Of a stretch of DNA of 64,000 nucleotides, positions 53,842 through 63,119 are shown piece after piece. A model generated the notes under the pieces. It saw nothing but the letters and a program-made list of their open reading frames with translations, was not told the DNA's origin and did no database searches. How positions within the stretch are numbered: the first letter of the stretch is position 1; each line of letters begins with the position of its first letter. The stretch is from Clostridium luticellarii. GTDB lineage: Bacteria > Bacillota > Clostridia > Clostridiales > Clostridiaceae. The stretch spans positions 24,877-88,876 of the forward strand of contig NZ_PVXP01000008.1 in NCBI RefSeq assembly GCF_002995845.1, read 5' to 3'. A program made the translations under genes and the position numbers.

Positions 53842-54672
53842 TTAAATAAATCTCAAACTTATGTCCAGAGCTTTTACCGAATGTGTAAGGGCACCTATTG
53901 ATATTATATCCACTCCTGCAGCAGCAATACTCCGCACATTTTCTTCAGTGACATTTCCTGAAGCTTCCAGAACAAATCTTCCATCTATAAATTTTACAGC
54001 CTTTTTCATCTCATCCACGTCCATATTATCCAGCATTATTACATCCGCTTCGGTATCAGCTGCTTCCTGGAGCTGCTGCAGGTTTTCCACTTCCACTTCT
54101 ATCTTGACAGTAAAAGGCAGGCTGTTCTTTATTTTTGCAACAGCTTTCTTTATGGAACCCACTGCCTTTATGTGATTGTCCTTTATCATCACATAATCTG
54201 AAAGATTCATCCTGTGATTATACCCTCCTCCCACCTTAACCGAATACTTGTCCAGCATCCTGAATCCCGGGAGTGTCTTTCTGGTATCCACTATTTTAAC
54301 ATCATAGTCTTTTACAAGTTCCACCATTCTTCTGGTTTTGGTTGCAATGCCGGACATCCTCTGCATTATGTTGAGGGCAACTCTCTCCCCCTTTAATATG
54401 GATCTGGAACTGCCCTTTATCTCCGCAATGACACTGCCTTTCTCAACCCTATCACCGTCTTTTATTTTTGCAGCAAATATTATGCTGTCATCTAAAATTT
54501 CAAATACTCTTTCTGCCACGGCAATACCTGCAGCAATACCAGATTCCTTTGAAATAAATTTACCCTGTGAAATCTGGCCCTCAGGTATCAAATTATCAGT
54601 GGTTACATCTCCATAATCTATATCCTCCAGAAGTGCTTCCTCTATCAATTTGTCAACCATTAAAAAATTCAA
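53842..54672 (-). CDS. nadC: Nicotinate-nucleotide pyrophosphorylase (quinolinate PRTase)
   Basis: 276 residues, last step of de novo NAD synthesis (quinolinate plus PRPP to nicotinate mononucleotide). I-E-E-A-L-L-E-D-I-D-Y-G-D-V-T-T opening, E-R-V-A-L-N-x-M-Q-R-M-S-G, D-T-R-K-T-L-P and K-x-E-V-E-V substrate residues are intact. TTG 54672 fits GAGGTGA in the tail of nadB and the usual N-terminus; ATG 54660 is possible. Third gene of nadA-nadB-nadC. Confidence 0.95.
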   Translation of the reverse strand: MNFLMVDKLIEEALLEDIDYGDVTTDNLIPEGQISQGKFISKESGIAAGIAVAERVFEILDDSIIFAAKIKDGDRVEKGSVIAEIKGSSRSILKGERVALNIMQRMSGIATKTRRMVELVKDYDVKIVDTRKTLPGFRMLDKYSVKVGGGYNHRMNLSDYVMIKDNHIKAVGSIKKAVAKIKNSLPFTVKIEVEVENLQQLQEAADTEADVIMLDNMDVDEMKKAVKFIDGRFVLEASGNVTEENVRSIAAAGVDIISIGALTHSVKALDISLRFI

Positions 54673-54677
54673 GCAAA

Positions 54678-56246
54678 TCACCTCAAAACCTTATCGTCTT
54701 TAAAATAATTTTCAACATAATTGCTTCCTATGGAAGCTTTGGATTCAAGAATTGAAATCACAATATTTCTGGCTACCTGATACATATTATATGTTTCTAC
54801 GGATTCCACACTTTTAAGACTTGAAGTTTCCAGCTTAGAAAGTCTGTCCTCGACAATATCCAATGCTGCTTTAAGATCATCTGTATTTCTTATTATTCCA
54901 GCATGTTTTTCCATAAGAATTTTTAAAGATCTTTTAAACTCATCAAAATAAACTTCTTTATTTTTTCCATTCAGGCTGTCTTCATTTTTCAATTTCGGCA
55001 GGGTGCATACTTCTCCACATGAAATTTTTTCAGAGATATCCCCTGCGGCTCTTTTCCCAAACACAAGAGCTTCGAGAAGAGAATTGCTTGCCAGCCTGTT
55101 GGCACCGTGTACTCCAGTGCAAGCACATTCACCTATGGCATAAAGTCCTTCCATGCTTGTTCTGCCAAAGAGATCCACTTCAATTCCGCCCATGAAATAA
55201 TGTTCCGCAGGAGTCACAGGTATATAGTCCCTGTACATTTCTATGGAGTTGTTTTCACATTCCCTGTAAATCTGTCTGAATCTGTTCTGAAGAAAATCTT
55301 TATCATACATGGTGGCATCCAGGTATACATATTTAGATGATGATTTATTCATCTGATCGAATATGGCCCTTGCAACAATATCCCTGGGTGCAAGTTCCAT
55401 TTTTCTGTCATATTCTTCCATAAATCTCTTTCCCTCTATATTTCTAAGTACTGCACCTTCTCCTCTTACAGCCTCGGATATGAGAAACAATCTGTCATTT
55501 GTATTTCCTGAATAAAACGCTGTAGGGTGAAATTGAACATATTCCATGTCCTTGAGTTTCACATCTGCCCTTATTGCCATGGCAATTCCGTCTCCAGTGA
55601 GCACATCCACATTTGTGGTTTTTGAAAACAGCTGGCCTATTCCTCCTGATGCTATTATACAATACCGGGAGGTCAAATACACTGATCTGCCCTTATAAAA
55701 TGCCGTTACGCCGCAGCATTTTCCCCTATTTTCCACAATATCCAGAGCAAATATATCTGATATTATTTCTATATTGTCAGCACTTTCAGCACCTCTTATA
55801 AGCACGTCCATTATACCCTTGCCCGTGGAATCGCCATTTACATGGAGTATTCTGGGTATGGAATGATTCCCTTCAAAGGATCTGTAGAAATTACCCTGAT
55901 CATCCCTGTCAAAATTCACGCCAAGTTCAATCAAATTCTCTACGGCCTGCTCGGATTCATCTACAAGCACCTTCACGGCTTCCACATTGTTCACATAACA
56001 GCCTGCATTTACAGTATCCTTTACATGGAGTTCCCTGTCATCATCTCCTATGCTGGCGGCAATACCTCCCTGGGCCATGTAGGAATCCGAATCATCTATT
56101 TCTTTTTTACTGAGCACTGCTATCTTCAATTTTTTTGGAAGCATCAAAGCAGTATAGAGACCGGCTATTCCAGCCCCTATTATGACAATATCAAAATATT
56201 TACCTTCACAGAGTTCATTTTTAAAATCAACCAAATATCTTTTCAA
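54678..56246 (-). CDS. nadB: L-aspartate oxidase
   Basis: 522-residue FAD enzyme oxidising aspartate to iminoaspartate with fumarate or O2 as acceptor. N-terminal G-A-G-I-A-G-L-Y-T-A FAD motif, Q-G-G-I-A-A-S-I-G (~57), H-P-T-A-F-Y (~240), R-G-E-G-A (~260) and C-A-C-T-G-V-H-G-A-N-R-L-A-S-N-S-L-L-E (~372) active-site regions are visible. 48 bp after nadA, stop overlapping the nadC signals. Confidence 0.95.
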   Translation of the reverse strand: MKRYLVDFKNELCEGKYFDIVIIGAGIAGLYTALMLPKKLKIAVLSKKEIDDSDSYMAQGGIAASIGDDDRELHVKDTVNAGCYVNNVEAVKVLVDESEQAVENLIELGVNFDRDDQGNFYRSFEGNHSIPRILHVNGDSTGKGIMDVLIRGAESADNIEIISDIFALDIVENRGKCCGVTAFYKGRSVYLTSRYCIIASGGIGQLFSKTTNVDVLTGDGIAMAIRADVKLKDMEYVQFHPTAFYSGNTNDRLFLISEAVRGEGAVLRNIEGKRFMEEYDRKMELAPRDIVARAIFDQMNKSSSKYVYLDATMYDKDFLQNRFRQIYRECENNSIEMYRDYIPVTPAEHYFMGGIEVDLFGRTSMEGLYAIGECACTGVHGANRLASNSLLEALVFGKRAAGDISEKISCGEVCTLPKLKNEDSLNGKNKEVYFDEFKRSLKILMEKHAGIIRNTDDLKAALDIVEDRLSKLETSSLKSVESVETYNMYQVARNIVISILESKASIGSNYVENYFKDDKVLR

Positions 56247-56294
56247 TTCATATCACCAGCCTATTTTATAATCACTTTATCCAACACCGCCGCT

Positions 56295-57206
56295 TTACTC
56301 AATACACAACATTTTCTCCAGGGAGTTCTCAGCTTTTTTCCTGATATTTTCAGGCACTGATACTTCGTATTCCATGTTGAGAAGACATCTATAAACACTT
56401 TCAAGAGATGTCATTTTCATATTTTCACATACAAGTCTGGGGCTCATGAGATAAAATTTTTTATCGGGATTATCCTTCTTCATTTTATGAAGCACACCTA
56501 TTTCAGTACCTATGATAAATTCTGTATTTGAAGATTTACGGGCATGATCAATTATCTGTGAAGTGCTTCCCACAAAATCAGAACTTTCCCTTATTTCCTC
56601 GGAAACTTCAGGGTGAACCAGTATTTCGGCTTCTGGATGCTCTTTTGATGTTTTTACAAGGTCCTTCACTGTTATTCTGGCATGGGTTATGCAATGTCCA
56701 GGCCAGGGTATTATATGTTTCCCACTTACTTTTTCAGCTACATAACCGGCAAGATTTTCATCAGGCACAAACAGCACTTCATCCTCCTTTAAGCTTTCAA
56801 CAACCTTGACTGCATTGGAAGAAGTACAGCATATGTCACTTATGGCTTTAACTTCTGCTGAAGAATTCACATAACATACAGCAGCTGCACCAGGATGTTT
56901 GCTTTTCATGGCCTCAAGCTGTTTTGCAGTTATGGAATCTGCCAGAGGGCACCCTGCATATTTTGAAGGGATCAGCACTTTCTTGTCCGGAGAAAGTATC
57001 TTTGCACTTTCCGCCATAAACCTGACACCGCAAAACACTATAATTTCCTTGTCCATTTTCGCTGCCGCCCTGCTGAGAGCAAAGGAATCACCTACAATAT
57101 CCGCTATATCCTGAACTTCAGGCACCTGATAATTATGTGCCAGTGTACAGGCATTCCTTTCTGTTTTCAGTCTTTTTATTTCATTTATTAAAAAACTTCT
57201 ATCCAT
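56295..57206 (-). CDS. nadA: Quinolinate synthase
   Basis: 303-residue 4Fe-4S enzyme condensing iminoaspartate with dihydroxyacetone phosphate. H-N-Y-Q-V-P-E-V (~22), F-C-G-V-R-F-M-A-E (~60), C-P-L-A (~82), C-Y-V-N (~112), and the C-terminal S-P-R-L-V-C-E-N-M-K with the third cluster Cys are present. Lead gene of nadABC. A pair of GTATATAC elements lies 34 bp upstream. Confidence 0.95.
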   Translation of the reverse strand: MDRSFLINEIKRLKTERNACTLAHNYQVPEVQDIADIVGDSFALSRAAAKMDKEIIVFCGVRFMAESAKILSPDKKVLIPSKYAGCPLADSITAKQLEAMKSKHPGAAAVCYVNSSAEVKAISDICCTSSNAVKVVESLKEDEVLFVPDENLAGYVAEKVSGKHIIPWPGHCITHARITVKDLVKTSKEHPEAEILVHPEVSEEIRESSDFVGSTSQIIDHARKSSNTEFIIGTEIGVLHKMKKDNPDKKFYLMSPRLVCENMKMTSLESVYRCLLNMEYEVSVPENIRKKAENSLEKMLCIE

Positions 57207-57239
57207 TTTGTACTCCTAAAATAATATTTTATAATTACT

Positions 57240-57259
57240 GTATATACATTAGTATATAC
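57240..57259. promoter_or_regulatory. Possible operator upstream of nadA
   Basis: GTATATAC occurs at 57240-57247 and 57252-57259 with a 4-base gap. It could be a binding site for a NAD regulator or simply overlapping -10 elements; it does not match a site I know. Confidence 0.3.
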
Positions 57260-57317
57260 CTTTTTTATTTTTTAAACAATATTATCAATGATACTTAGTG
57301 CAACATATTTAAATGAA

Positions 57318-57347
57318 TAAAAAACAGTAGACCTTTTAAATCTACTG
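57318..57347 (-). terminator. Terminator after helD
   Basis: Minus strand CAGTAGA (57347-57341) pairs with TCTACTG (57331-57325), followed by TTTTTTATT, 100 bases after the helD stop. Confidence 0.75.
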
Positions 57348-57446
57348 AAATAATTTCACCGTTTAAAGAACAGCACAAAAGTCAAGGTATTGTCCTTATA
57401 AACTGCATTTATTGCCAATTTAGTTCTTTATTTTGTAGTAATAAAT

Positions 57447-59693
57447 TTAATAACCTCCTCTCAGCAATGGTGTAACCTTACCTAAATAGTATATGCATAA
57501 AGCATGAAGTGCTCTGGTGCAAGCAGTATAGAGCAGAAGTCTTTCTTCCTCACAACCGTAATTTTCATCGCCTGCGTTATATATAAGCACCGCATCAAAT
57601 TCTAATCCTTTAGCAAGATAGCCTGGAATAACCAAGGTATCACTTACGAATTCGTCATCATCCTTCATTATGGCTTTGACAGAAATCTTGCCTTTTAGGA
57701 AACTGTATACCTCCTGTGCTTCCCTTACAGTCCTTGTTATGATACCAATTGATTTACACCCTTTTTCTTTATATATTTTAATATCATCAAAAAGTCTATC
57801 TTTTATAGCCTCTTCATTTTGAAAGCCAAGAACTAAAGGTTCCTCTCCTCTTCTTTCCACGCACTCATCTGTAATCTCCTCATTAAGCAGCCTTCTTGAA
57901 AACCTGGTAATTTCCATTGTGGATCTGTAACTCTTTGTTAAATTTATTATGCAGGTATTATCTTTTGGAAATATATCTGATATATTACTATAATCTCCTA
58001 CATTCATAAATGGATTGATGGATTGATGTAAGTCGCCCAGTATGGTCATATTTGCATGCTGAAAAAGCTGATGAAATATCTCATACTGTAACGGTGTATA
58101 GTCCTGTGCTTCATCAATAATAACATATTTGATTTCTGAGGTTTTTAGAAAGTCTCCAATGGCACCTTTTAGATATAGAAGGGGAGGCTGATCCTCATAA
58201 TTAAGTATTCCAGTGTTCAGATTTTCTAGAGTATAGCTTTTGATTTCATCAATTTCCGTCCCACAGTATTTATTATTTGGACCTGAGTAAAAAAACTCGA
58301 GTTTCTCAAAAAGTTTTTTATAAATATCCACCAAATCAAGTTCTGTGATCCTATTGATTTCATAATAAATATTCTTCATTTCTTCCTTTACAATAAGTGT
58401 ACTTTGCTTCATAATTTCTGCTTTATCTTTAAAAGAATCCGAATCCTTAAGATCGCTAGCCACTTCTTCCACCCATAGTTTTTTATAAGGCTCTACAAGG
58501 AACAAAATTCTTTTTCTTATCTTTTCAAGCCTTCTTTTCAGCGGAAGCCCTGCATAATCTTTAGAAAATAATTCTTGTATATCCTTAGAGGAAATTATCA
58601 AATTACCTCTGAAAATGATATCCGTAAAATTTCTATCCATCTTTTCCAGATAGGATACATATCCTTTTAATATATCTAAAAATTCCATGGAAGACTTAAA
58701 TTTTATATTGCTGATTCTCCTTTGGTAAGAATCCTGCTTTTTAGAGATAAGGATATATTCCATCATCTGGCAATAGTTTTCCTTTATGAGATCATTGCCT
58801 AAGGCCCTCTGCATATATTCCTTAAATGTAGTCTGGTACATATTGTCTTCTCCAAGCTGCGGCAATACATTGGAAATATAATCATTAAAAATATCATTTG
58901 GAGATAATATCACTATATTTTCAGGCTTTATTTTATCCCGATGTTTATATAAGAGATATGCAATTCTATGAAGGGCAACAGAGGTCTTTCCACTTCCGGC
59001 AGGACCTTGAACAATCAAATTTTTATATTCCTCATTACGAATTACTTTATTCTGCTCCCTTTGAATAGTTGTTACTATTGTCCTCATTTTGCTATCAGTG
59101 CTTTTACTCAAGATATCCTGCAGCACTTCATCGTCTATCTTAAGATTGCTGTCAAACATATACTCAATTTTACCATTATTAATTTTATACTGTCTTTTGA
59201 GTGTAAGCTTCCCATCTACAATTCCTTCAGGACACTGGTAACCAGCCTCTCCAATTTCGTAATCGTAAAACATACTGGAAACTGGTGCACGCCAGTCATA
59301 TACGAGAATATCATAATTATCATTAATAAGATTTGAAATTCCAATATAACACTTTTCAGCTTTCTCCTCTCCATTTTCAAGGAAATCAATTCTTCCAAAA
59401 TAGGGTGATAAAAGCATTTTCTCATATTTTTTCTCAAGTTTTCTTGTAAACTCATAGCTTCTCTTCTCTATTTTCATTGTATTGATAAATTGCATAAAAT
59501 CTACAATCTGTTCCAATCCATTGCTTACGGAAACAGCACCTATATCCTGCCACAGTTCCCTTTGTGTTTTAATGGCCTCCTTTTTAAATCTTTCTTTAAA
59601 ATCATGTTTTTCATTAAACTGTTTTCGAGTTTCTTTAAGCACCTCCTGCAGCCATTCATTTTCAAGTTTCCATTTAAGATCATTCTTGTTCAT
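57447..59693 (-). CDS. helD: RNA polymerase-recycling helicase-like protein HelD
   Basis: 748 residues, superfamily 1 (UvrD-like) ATPase that binds RNA polymerase and releases it from stalled DNA complexes. Long N-terminal coiled coil (~1-95), then the split helicase core: Walker A G-P-A-G-S-G-K-T-S (~225), Walker B I-I-D-E-A-Q-D-Y (~530), motif III G-D-L-H-Q-S-I-N-P, motif IV K-S-Y-R-S-T, and the late T-A-C-T-R-A. ATG 59693 follows GGAGGGGG with 6 bases; the longer frame begins in its leader. Monocistronic. Confidence 0.93.
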   Translation of the reverse strand: MNKNDLKWKLENEWLQEVLKETRKQFNEKHDFKERFKKEAIKTQRELWQDIGAVSVSNGLEQIVDFMQFINTMKIEKRSYEFTRKLEKKYEKMLLSPYFGRIDFLENGEEKAEKCYIGISNLINDNYDILVYDWRAPVSSMFYDYEIGEAGYQCPEGIVDGKLTLKRQYKINNGKIEYMFDSNLKIDDEVLQDILSKSTDSKMRTIVTTIQREQNKVIRNEEYKNLIVQGPAGSGKTSVALHRIAYLLYKHRDKIKPENIVILSPNDIFNDYISNVLPQLGEDNMYQTTFKEYMQRALGNDLIKENYCQMMEYILISKKQDSYQRRISNIKFKSSMEFLDILKGYVSYLEKMDRNFTDIIFRGNLIISSKDIQELFSKDYAGLPLKRRLEKIRKRILFLVEPYKKLWVEEVASDLKDSDSFKDKAEIMKQSTLIVKEEMKNIYYEINRITELDLVDIYKKLFEKLEFFYSGPNNKYCGTEIDEIKSYTLENLNTGILNYEDQPPLLYLKGAIGDFLKTSEIKYVIIDEAQDYTPLQYEIFHQLFQHANMTILGDLHQSINPFMNVGDYSNISDIFPKDNTCIINLTKSYRSTMEITRFSRRLLNEEITDECVERRGEEPLVLGFQNEEAIKDRLFDDIKIYKEKGCKSIGIITRTVREAQEVYSFLKGKISVKAIMKDDDEFVSDTLVIPGYLAKGLEFDAVLIYNAGDENYGCEEERLLLYTACTRALHALCIYYLGKVTPLLRGGY

Positions 59694-59741
59694 AATATAC
59701 CCCCTCCTTTTTGACGAATAACTAAGTAAGATTTTTTTCAA

Positions 59742-59988
59742 ATACTGTTGACATCATTATTATAAGGATGTATAATATAATTAGATAGTTATGTTATTCT
59801 TTATTTATAATGATGATACTGGTTTAATATATCACTTTTATTTTGTTGTGTCAATGAGAGGGGCTGCTACACAATTGAATTTGTGCAACAGTTTATTTTT
59901 TTGCTCAAATATAGAAAATGCAGGGCCCGAAAACCCTGCAAATATTCTATAATTAATTTATGCAAAAAACAAATTACCAACATAAAAA
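59742..59988. other. Intergenic region: terminator-like hairpin only
   Basis: Between helD and the frameshifted gene. It has an AT-rich promoter-like part near 59745-59790 (helD leader) and the hairpin TGCAGGG (59919-59925) / CCCTGCA (59934-59940). I find no ORF with a credible ribosome binding site. Confidence 0.6.
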
Positions 59989-60412
59989 TTATACCGAAAA
60001 GTATTCCCTTCGCTCATTTATATACATATCCCTTAAATCATCTATTATTTCATTTATCTTATTCTGACTCTCTTCTTGATTTAAACTGTTAAAGTCATAA
60101 TCCTGCTGCAAATAATTGTATATTAACATCTCTATTGTATAACCTACAACCTTTAGCCTCCAAGCAAAAAATATTTATCTTCTTATATATTTTCTCATCT
60201 TTAAACGTCTTATCATAATACGCTATATCAGCTAAACTATCATCCTTAGTATTTCTAACTGTCATGGTTTGTGATGGAATATTTTTTTCTGTTTTTGCAG
60301 AATTATCAGTTTGAATCGGTTTAGGTTTATTTTCTGATGTCTTATTTTCAGTAACATACATTCCAAATAAAATAAATGTAACAATTAATCCTATTCCATA
60401 ATATTTGAACAC
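59989..60412 (-). pseudogene. Frameshifted membrane-anchored protein
   Basis: From GTG 60412 the frame encodes an N-terminal membrane helix (~5-20), a Lys/Thr/Asn linker and then T-V-R-N-T-K-D-D...Y-Y-D-K-T-F-K-D-E. Around 60150 the frame changes: reading on in another frame gives a continuous acidic stretch V-G-Y-T-I-E-M-L-I-Y-N-Y-L-Q-Q-D-Y-D and I-I-D-D-L-R-D-M-Y to TAA at 59989-59991. The two halves make one ~140-residue protein. The original frame would end at 60095. Function unknown; could be lipoprotein-like. Confidence 0.55.
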
Positions 60413-60590
60413 ACTATGGATAAAGCCTTTTTTAATATTTCATTTTTCTCCTGGACCATAGCATTTTTTCTAAGAATTTCTTTAATATTTTGCTCTTTGA
60501 CTTCTGTACCATTGTTTTTATTTTTATCCTTAAGTAGCCACTGCCTCATTGTTGTTTTAGGTGTTCCATATTCGCTGTTAAGTTCACTTT
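60391..60590 (-). mobile_element. IS3-family orfA relic
   Basis: Minus strand translation gives E-L-N-S-E-Y-G-T-P-K-T-T-M-R-Q-W-L followed by L-R-K-N-A-M-V-Q-E-K-N-E-I-L-K-K-A-L-S: the helix-turn-helix and leucine-zipper of IS3-type (IS150-like) transposase OrfA. The first ~20 residues, orfB and the terminal repeats are missing. It overlaps the start of the frameshifted gene and ends 5 bp before the CDF stop. Confidence 0.75.
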
Positions 60591-60594
60591 AAAA

Positions 60595-61485
60595 TTAATA
60601 ATCTTTTTTAACTGTGTCCTCTTCATATGGTTCTAGATGTACAATGACATCTGCATTGTTATTTAATTCTTTTCTTAGTGCATCTTGAATTTTATGATTA
60701 AGTCTATGCGAGTCTTCAAGACTCAGCTCAGAATCGGCTAGGATATGCATATCTATGTGCATGTCATCAGTGGTTCCTCGACTTCTTATCTTATGAACTC
60801 CCTTTACACCTTCCTGAGCCAATGCGATTTTTTCTATTCTTGCTGTGTCAACTGCTGTAGTATCGACTAAAATTCCACTGGCTACTTTGAATATTTCATA
60901 GGCAGCATACAATATAAAACCAGCTACTATAACAGATGCTAGTGCATCAACAATTGGAGGTGCTCCTAGTTTTATCGCAATAATGGTAGTAATTACACCA
61001 ATTGTTACGTATATATCACTTTTTGTATGCATTGAATCAGAAATAAGAATTGTACTGTTTAACACTGTACCCTTTCTATGTTCATATTTTGTAACAAATA
61101 TATTAATGCAAAGAGTAATAATCATCACCATAAGACTTTCAATAGTAATTTCAGGTCTAACCGGATGCATGAATTTAGTAATTGCATCGGCTATAATTTT
61201 AAACCCCAGATAAACCAACATACCTACAATAAATAGTCCTGTAAGTGTTTCAAACTTTCTGTGCCCGTAAGGATGGTCATCATCGATAGGTTTTGCAGCT
61301 ATTCCTATGCCAATGATTCCAATAATATTTGAAGAACCATCTGTAATTGAATGGAATCCGTCAGCTGTCATACTTGAACTATTTATAAGAGTACCAAAGA
61401 TTATTTTTGCCACTGCCACTGCTATATTGGCAAACATGATAATCCACAGTACTTTTTTTACCTCCCTAAAGTTGTCTTTTATCAA
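60595..61485 (-). CDS. Cation diffusion facilitator transporter
   Basis: About 296 residues with six transmembrane helices and a cytoplasmic ferredoxin-like C-terminal domain. TM2 carries D-G-F-H-S-I-T-D (~40-47), TM5 carries S-D-S-M-H-T-K-S-D, and the H-P-Y-G-H-R-K-F-E loop is the CDF signature. D/H pattern with D-x-x-x-D in TM2 and TM5 suits Mn2+, Fe2+ or Zn2+ export. TTG 61485 sits 5 bases after TAGGTG; TTG 61503 is the alternative without such a site. Confidence 0.9.
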   Translation of the reverse strand: MIKDNFREVKKVLWIIMFANIAVAVAKIIFGTLINSSSMTADGFHSITDGSSNIIGIIGIGIAAKPIDDDHPYGHRKFETLTGLFIVGMLVYLGFKIIADAITKFMHPVRPEITIESLMVMIITLCINIFVTKYEHRKGTVLNSTILISDSMHTKSDIYVTIGVITTIIAIKLGAPPIVDALASVIVAGFILYAAYEIFKVASGILVDTTAVDTARIEKIALAQEGVKGVHKIRSRGTTDDMHIDMHILADSELSLEDSHRLNHKIQDALRKELNNNADVIVHLEPYEEDTVKKDY

Positions 61486-61574
61486 AATAGCACCTACTTT
61501 CAATTAATAAAATTTAGTTGACTTATATATTTTTTCTCTCTTGTTCTTAAATATCCTTAAAATTCATACAATTA

Positions 61575-62318
61575 TTACAGCATATTCTGTAGGTAATTTT
61601 TTGATATCTGGTGAAAGTCGTATTCAACATCAATAACGCTTTTATACCTCTCTTGAATACCAATAAGTTTTTTCAAAAATATCATTTCTTTTTCTGTCAA
61701 TTCCAACTCATCATACCACGGCTTTGATTTTTTATTAGTTTTTTTGAAAGAAGAATAGTATAAATAAAGAAGTAAGTGACCCAAATATGAAAAATCCACA
61801 GAAGGCGTATACCTTTCATTATTTACTAATCTTGCAAGTCCAAAATCAATAAGATAAACATCTTCTTCATCAATAATCACATTTGGTAACCTTATATCCC
61901 TATGAACAATATTTCTCTCGTGCAGATACTTTATTATACCTATAAGCTTAATCCCTATTTTATAAATTTCAGCATTGGTAAAGATATGATTATCTCCAAA
62001 AATCATATCTTCTATTGTCTTTCCCTTTTTGTATTCCAAAATATAAGCATAGATATTATCATTTTTTATTGTATCAATTATTCTAGGAATTGATGAATGG
62101 TCAATAGATGAAAGTATTTCTTGCTCAAATATGATTTTGTTGCCACTTTTCTTAATAGCTTTAGGCTTAATCTCTTTTAGGATATATTTCTTGCCATCTA
62201 AATTAACCAAATAGCATATACCAAACCGTCCTTCACCTATTAATCTTATAACCTTATATCCACCAAGTAAACAACCTGGTGGATATATGTTTATTCTGAA
62301 AAATGGTATCATGACCAT
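61575..62318 (-). CDS. Hanks-type Ser/Thr protein kinase
   Basis: 247-residue compact kinase. Gly loop G-E-G-R-F-G (~28), invariant Lys in I-L-K-E-I (~48), catalytic loop H-R-D-I-R-L-P-N (~140; canonical Lys after Asp is Arg), D-F-G-L-A (~160), then a short C-lobe without the usual extracellular or PASTA domains. It lacks a membrane segment, so it is cytosolic. ATG 62318 and 62312 are both possible after AAAGG. It overlaps by 10 bases the upstream gene for a small basic protein, a likely partner or substrate. Confidence 0.85.
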   Translation of the reverse strand: MVMIPFFRINIYPPGCLLGGYKVIRLIGEGRFGICYLVNLDGKKYILKEIKPKAIKKSGNKIIFEQEILSSIDHSSIPRIIDTIKNDNIYAYILEYKKGKTIEDMIFGDNHIFTNAEIYKIGIKLIGIIKYLHERNIVHRDIRLPNVIIDEEDVYLIDFGLARLVNNERYTPSVDFSYLGHLLLYLYYSSFKKTNKKSKPWYDELELTEKEMIFLKKLIGIQERYKSVIDVEYDFHQISKNYLQNML

Positions 62319-62533
62319 GAACCTTTAGATCTCCTTCTTCTATTATATTTTTGATCTGAATAATGTCTTTGATCTGAATTATGAGAATGATGGTTATTAT
62401 ATCCTTTGTCTGAATTAGAAAATGAACCAAACATTCTTAATATGCGGCTTAAAAATCCTTCTCTTTTATAATAGTTGCTACCTTGATGTTTATCTCCATA
62501 ATGCCTTTTTCCTGATGATCTTGAAAAACTCAT
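62309..62533 (-). CDS. 74-aa Ser/Tyr/His/Arg-rich protein coupled to the kinase
   Basis: 74 residues, very rich in Ser, Tyr, His, Lys, Arg and Asn; ends in a run of four Arg, then S-K-G-S-W-S. One short hydrophobic patch in the middle (~28-37) is the only order. AGAAAGAGG-type site upstream. I do not recognise it. Many hydroxyl residues next to basic ones and the 10-base overlap with the kinase start point to a kinase substrate or adaptor. Other options include a nucleic-acid-binding or spore protein. Confidence 0.6.
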   Translation of the reverse strand: MSFSRSSGKRHYGDKHQGSNYYKREGFLSRILRMFGSFSNSDKGYNNHHSHNSDQRHYSDQKYNRRRRSKGSWS

Positions 62534-63044
62534 TCTAATACACCTCTTTCTAATCTATTTTCCATTAGATATATACCCTGTTAATTATCAATTGCAAATA
62601 GACTCTGTGTTTTTATATTATGATATAACTCCATATTTGTCAATGGTTTATAAAATAAATTTATATTTAATATTTATTATCAATTGATAATAGAATATAA
62701 TTGATAACCTTTATTATAATTAGATATTTACTTTTCCTTATATAGCCTTACCACGCATTCTACGTGTGTTTTGATAGAAAGGTGATACTAACGCTCGAAA
62801 TTATAGATTTCAAAATGGGAGGATGTTTTAAGGTATCCATGAAATTTTATGAAGTAATACTTTTATCCAGAGAGAATTTTCAACTGTACACCCTACTCTA
62901 TCCCCAGTTATGGATATGAGCTCAGTTCCATATTTCTCAAACTAACATTTCATAATCTTTTAAGTAAATATTTCCCTTAAATATAACTATTATAAAGAAA
63001 TACAACTGTGCATAGTGATTTATCATTAATGCAATACCATTACT
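62534..63044. other. Intergenic region, mostly non-coding
   Basis: About 510 bp of very AT-rich DNA. The only regular element is the palindrome TATCAATTGATA at 62678-62689, with a related TATCAATTG at 62587-62595; these lie ahead of the kinase operon on the minus strand and could be regulatory. A short TACGTG/CACG dyad occurs near 62763-62775. No ORF with start and ribosome site. Confidence 0.55.
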
Positions 63045-63119
63045 CTATTTTTTACTCTTTTCAAAAAGCTTATTAATAATCTCTGCATCTAAGCCTCCTG
63101 AAATAGCTTTATTAATAGA

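Noticed and set aside
59883..60092. 69-codon plus-strand ORF after helD
   Set aside because: No start signal; the opposite strand encodes the tail of the frameshifted protein.
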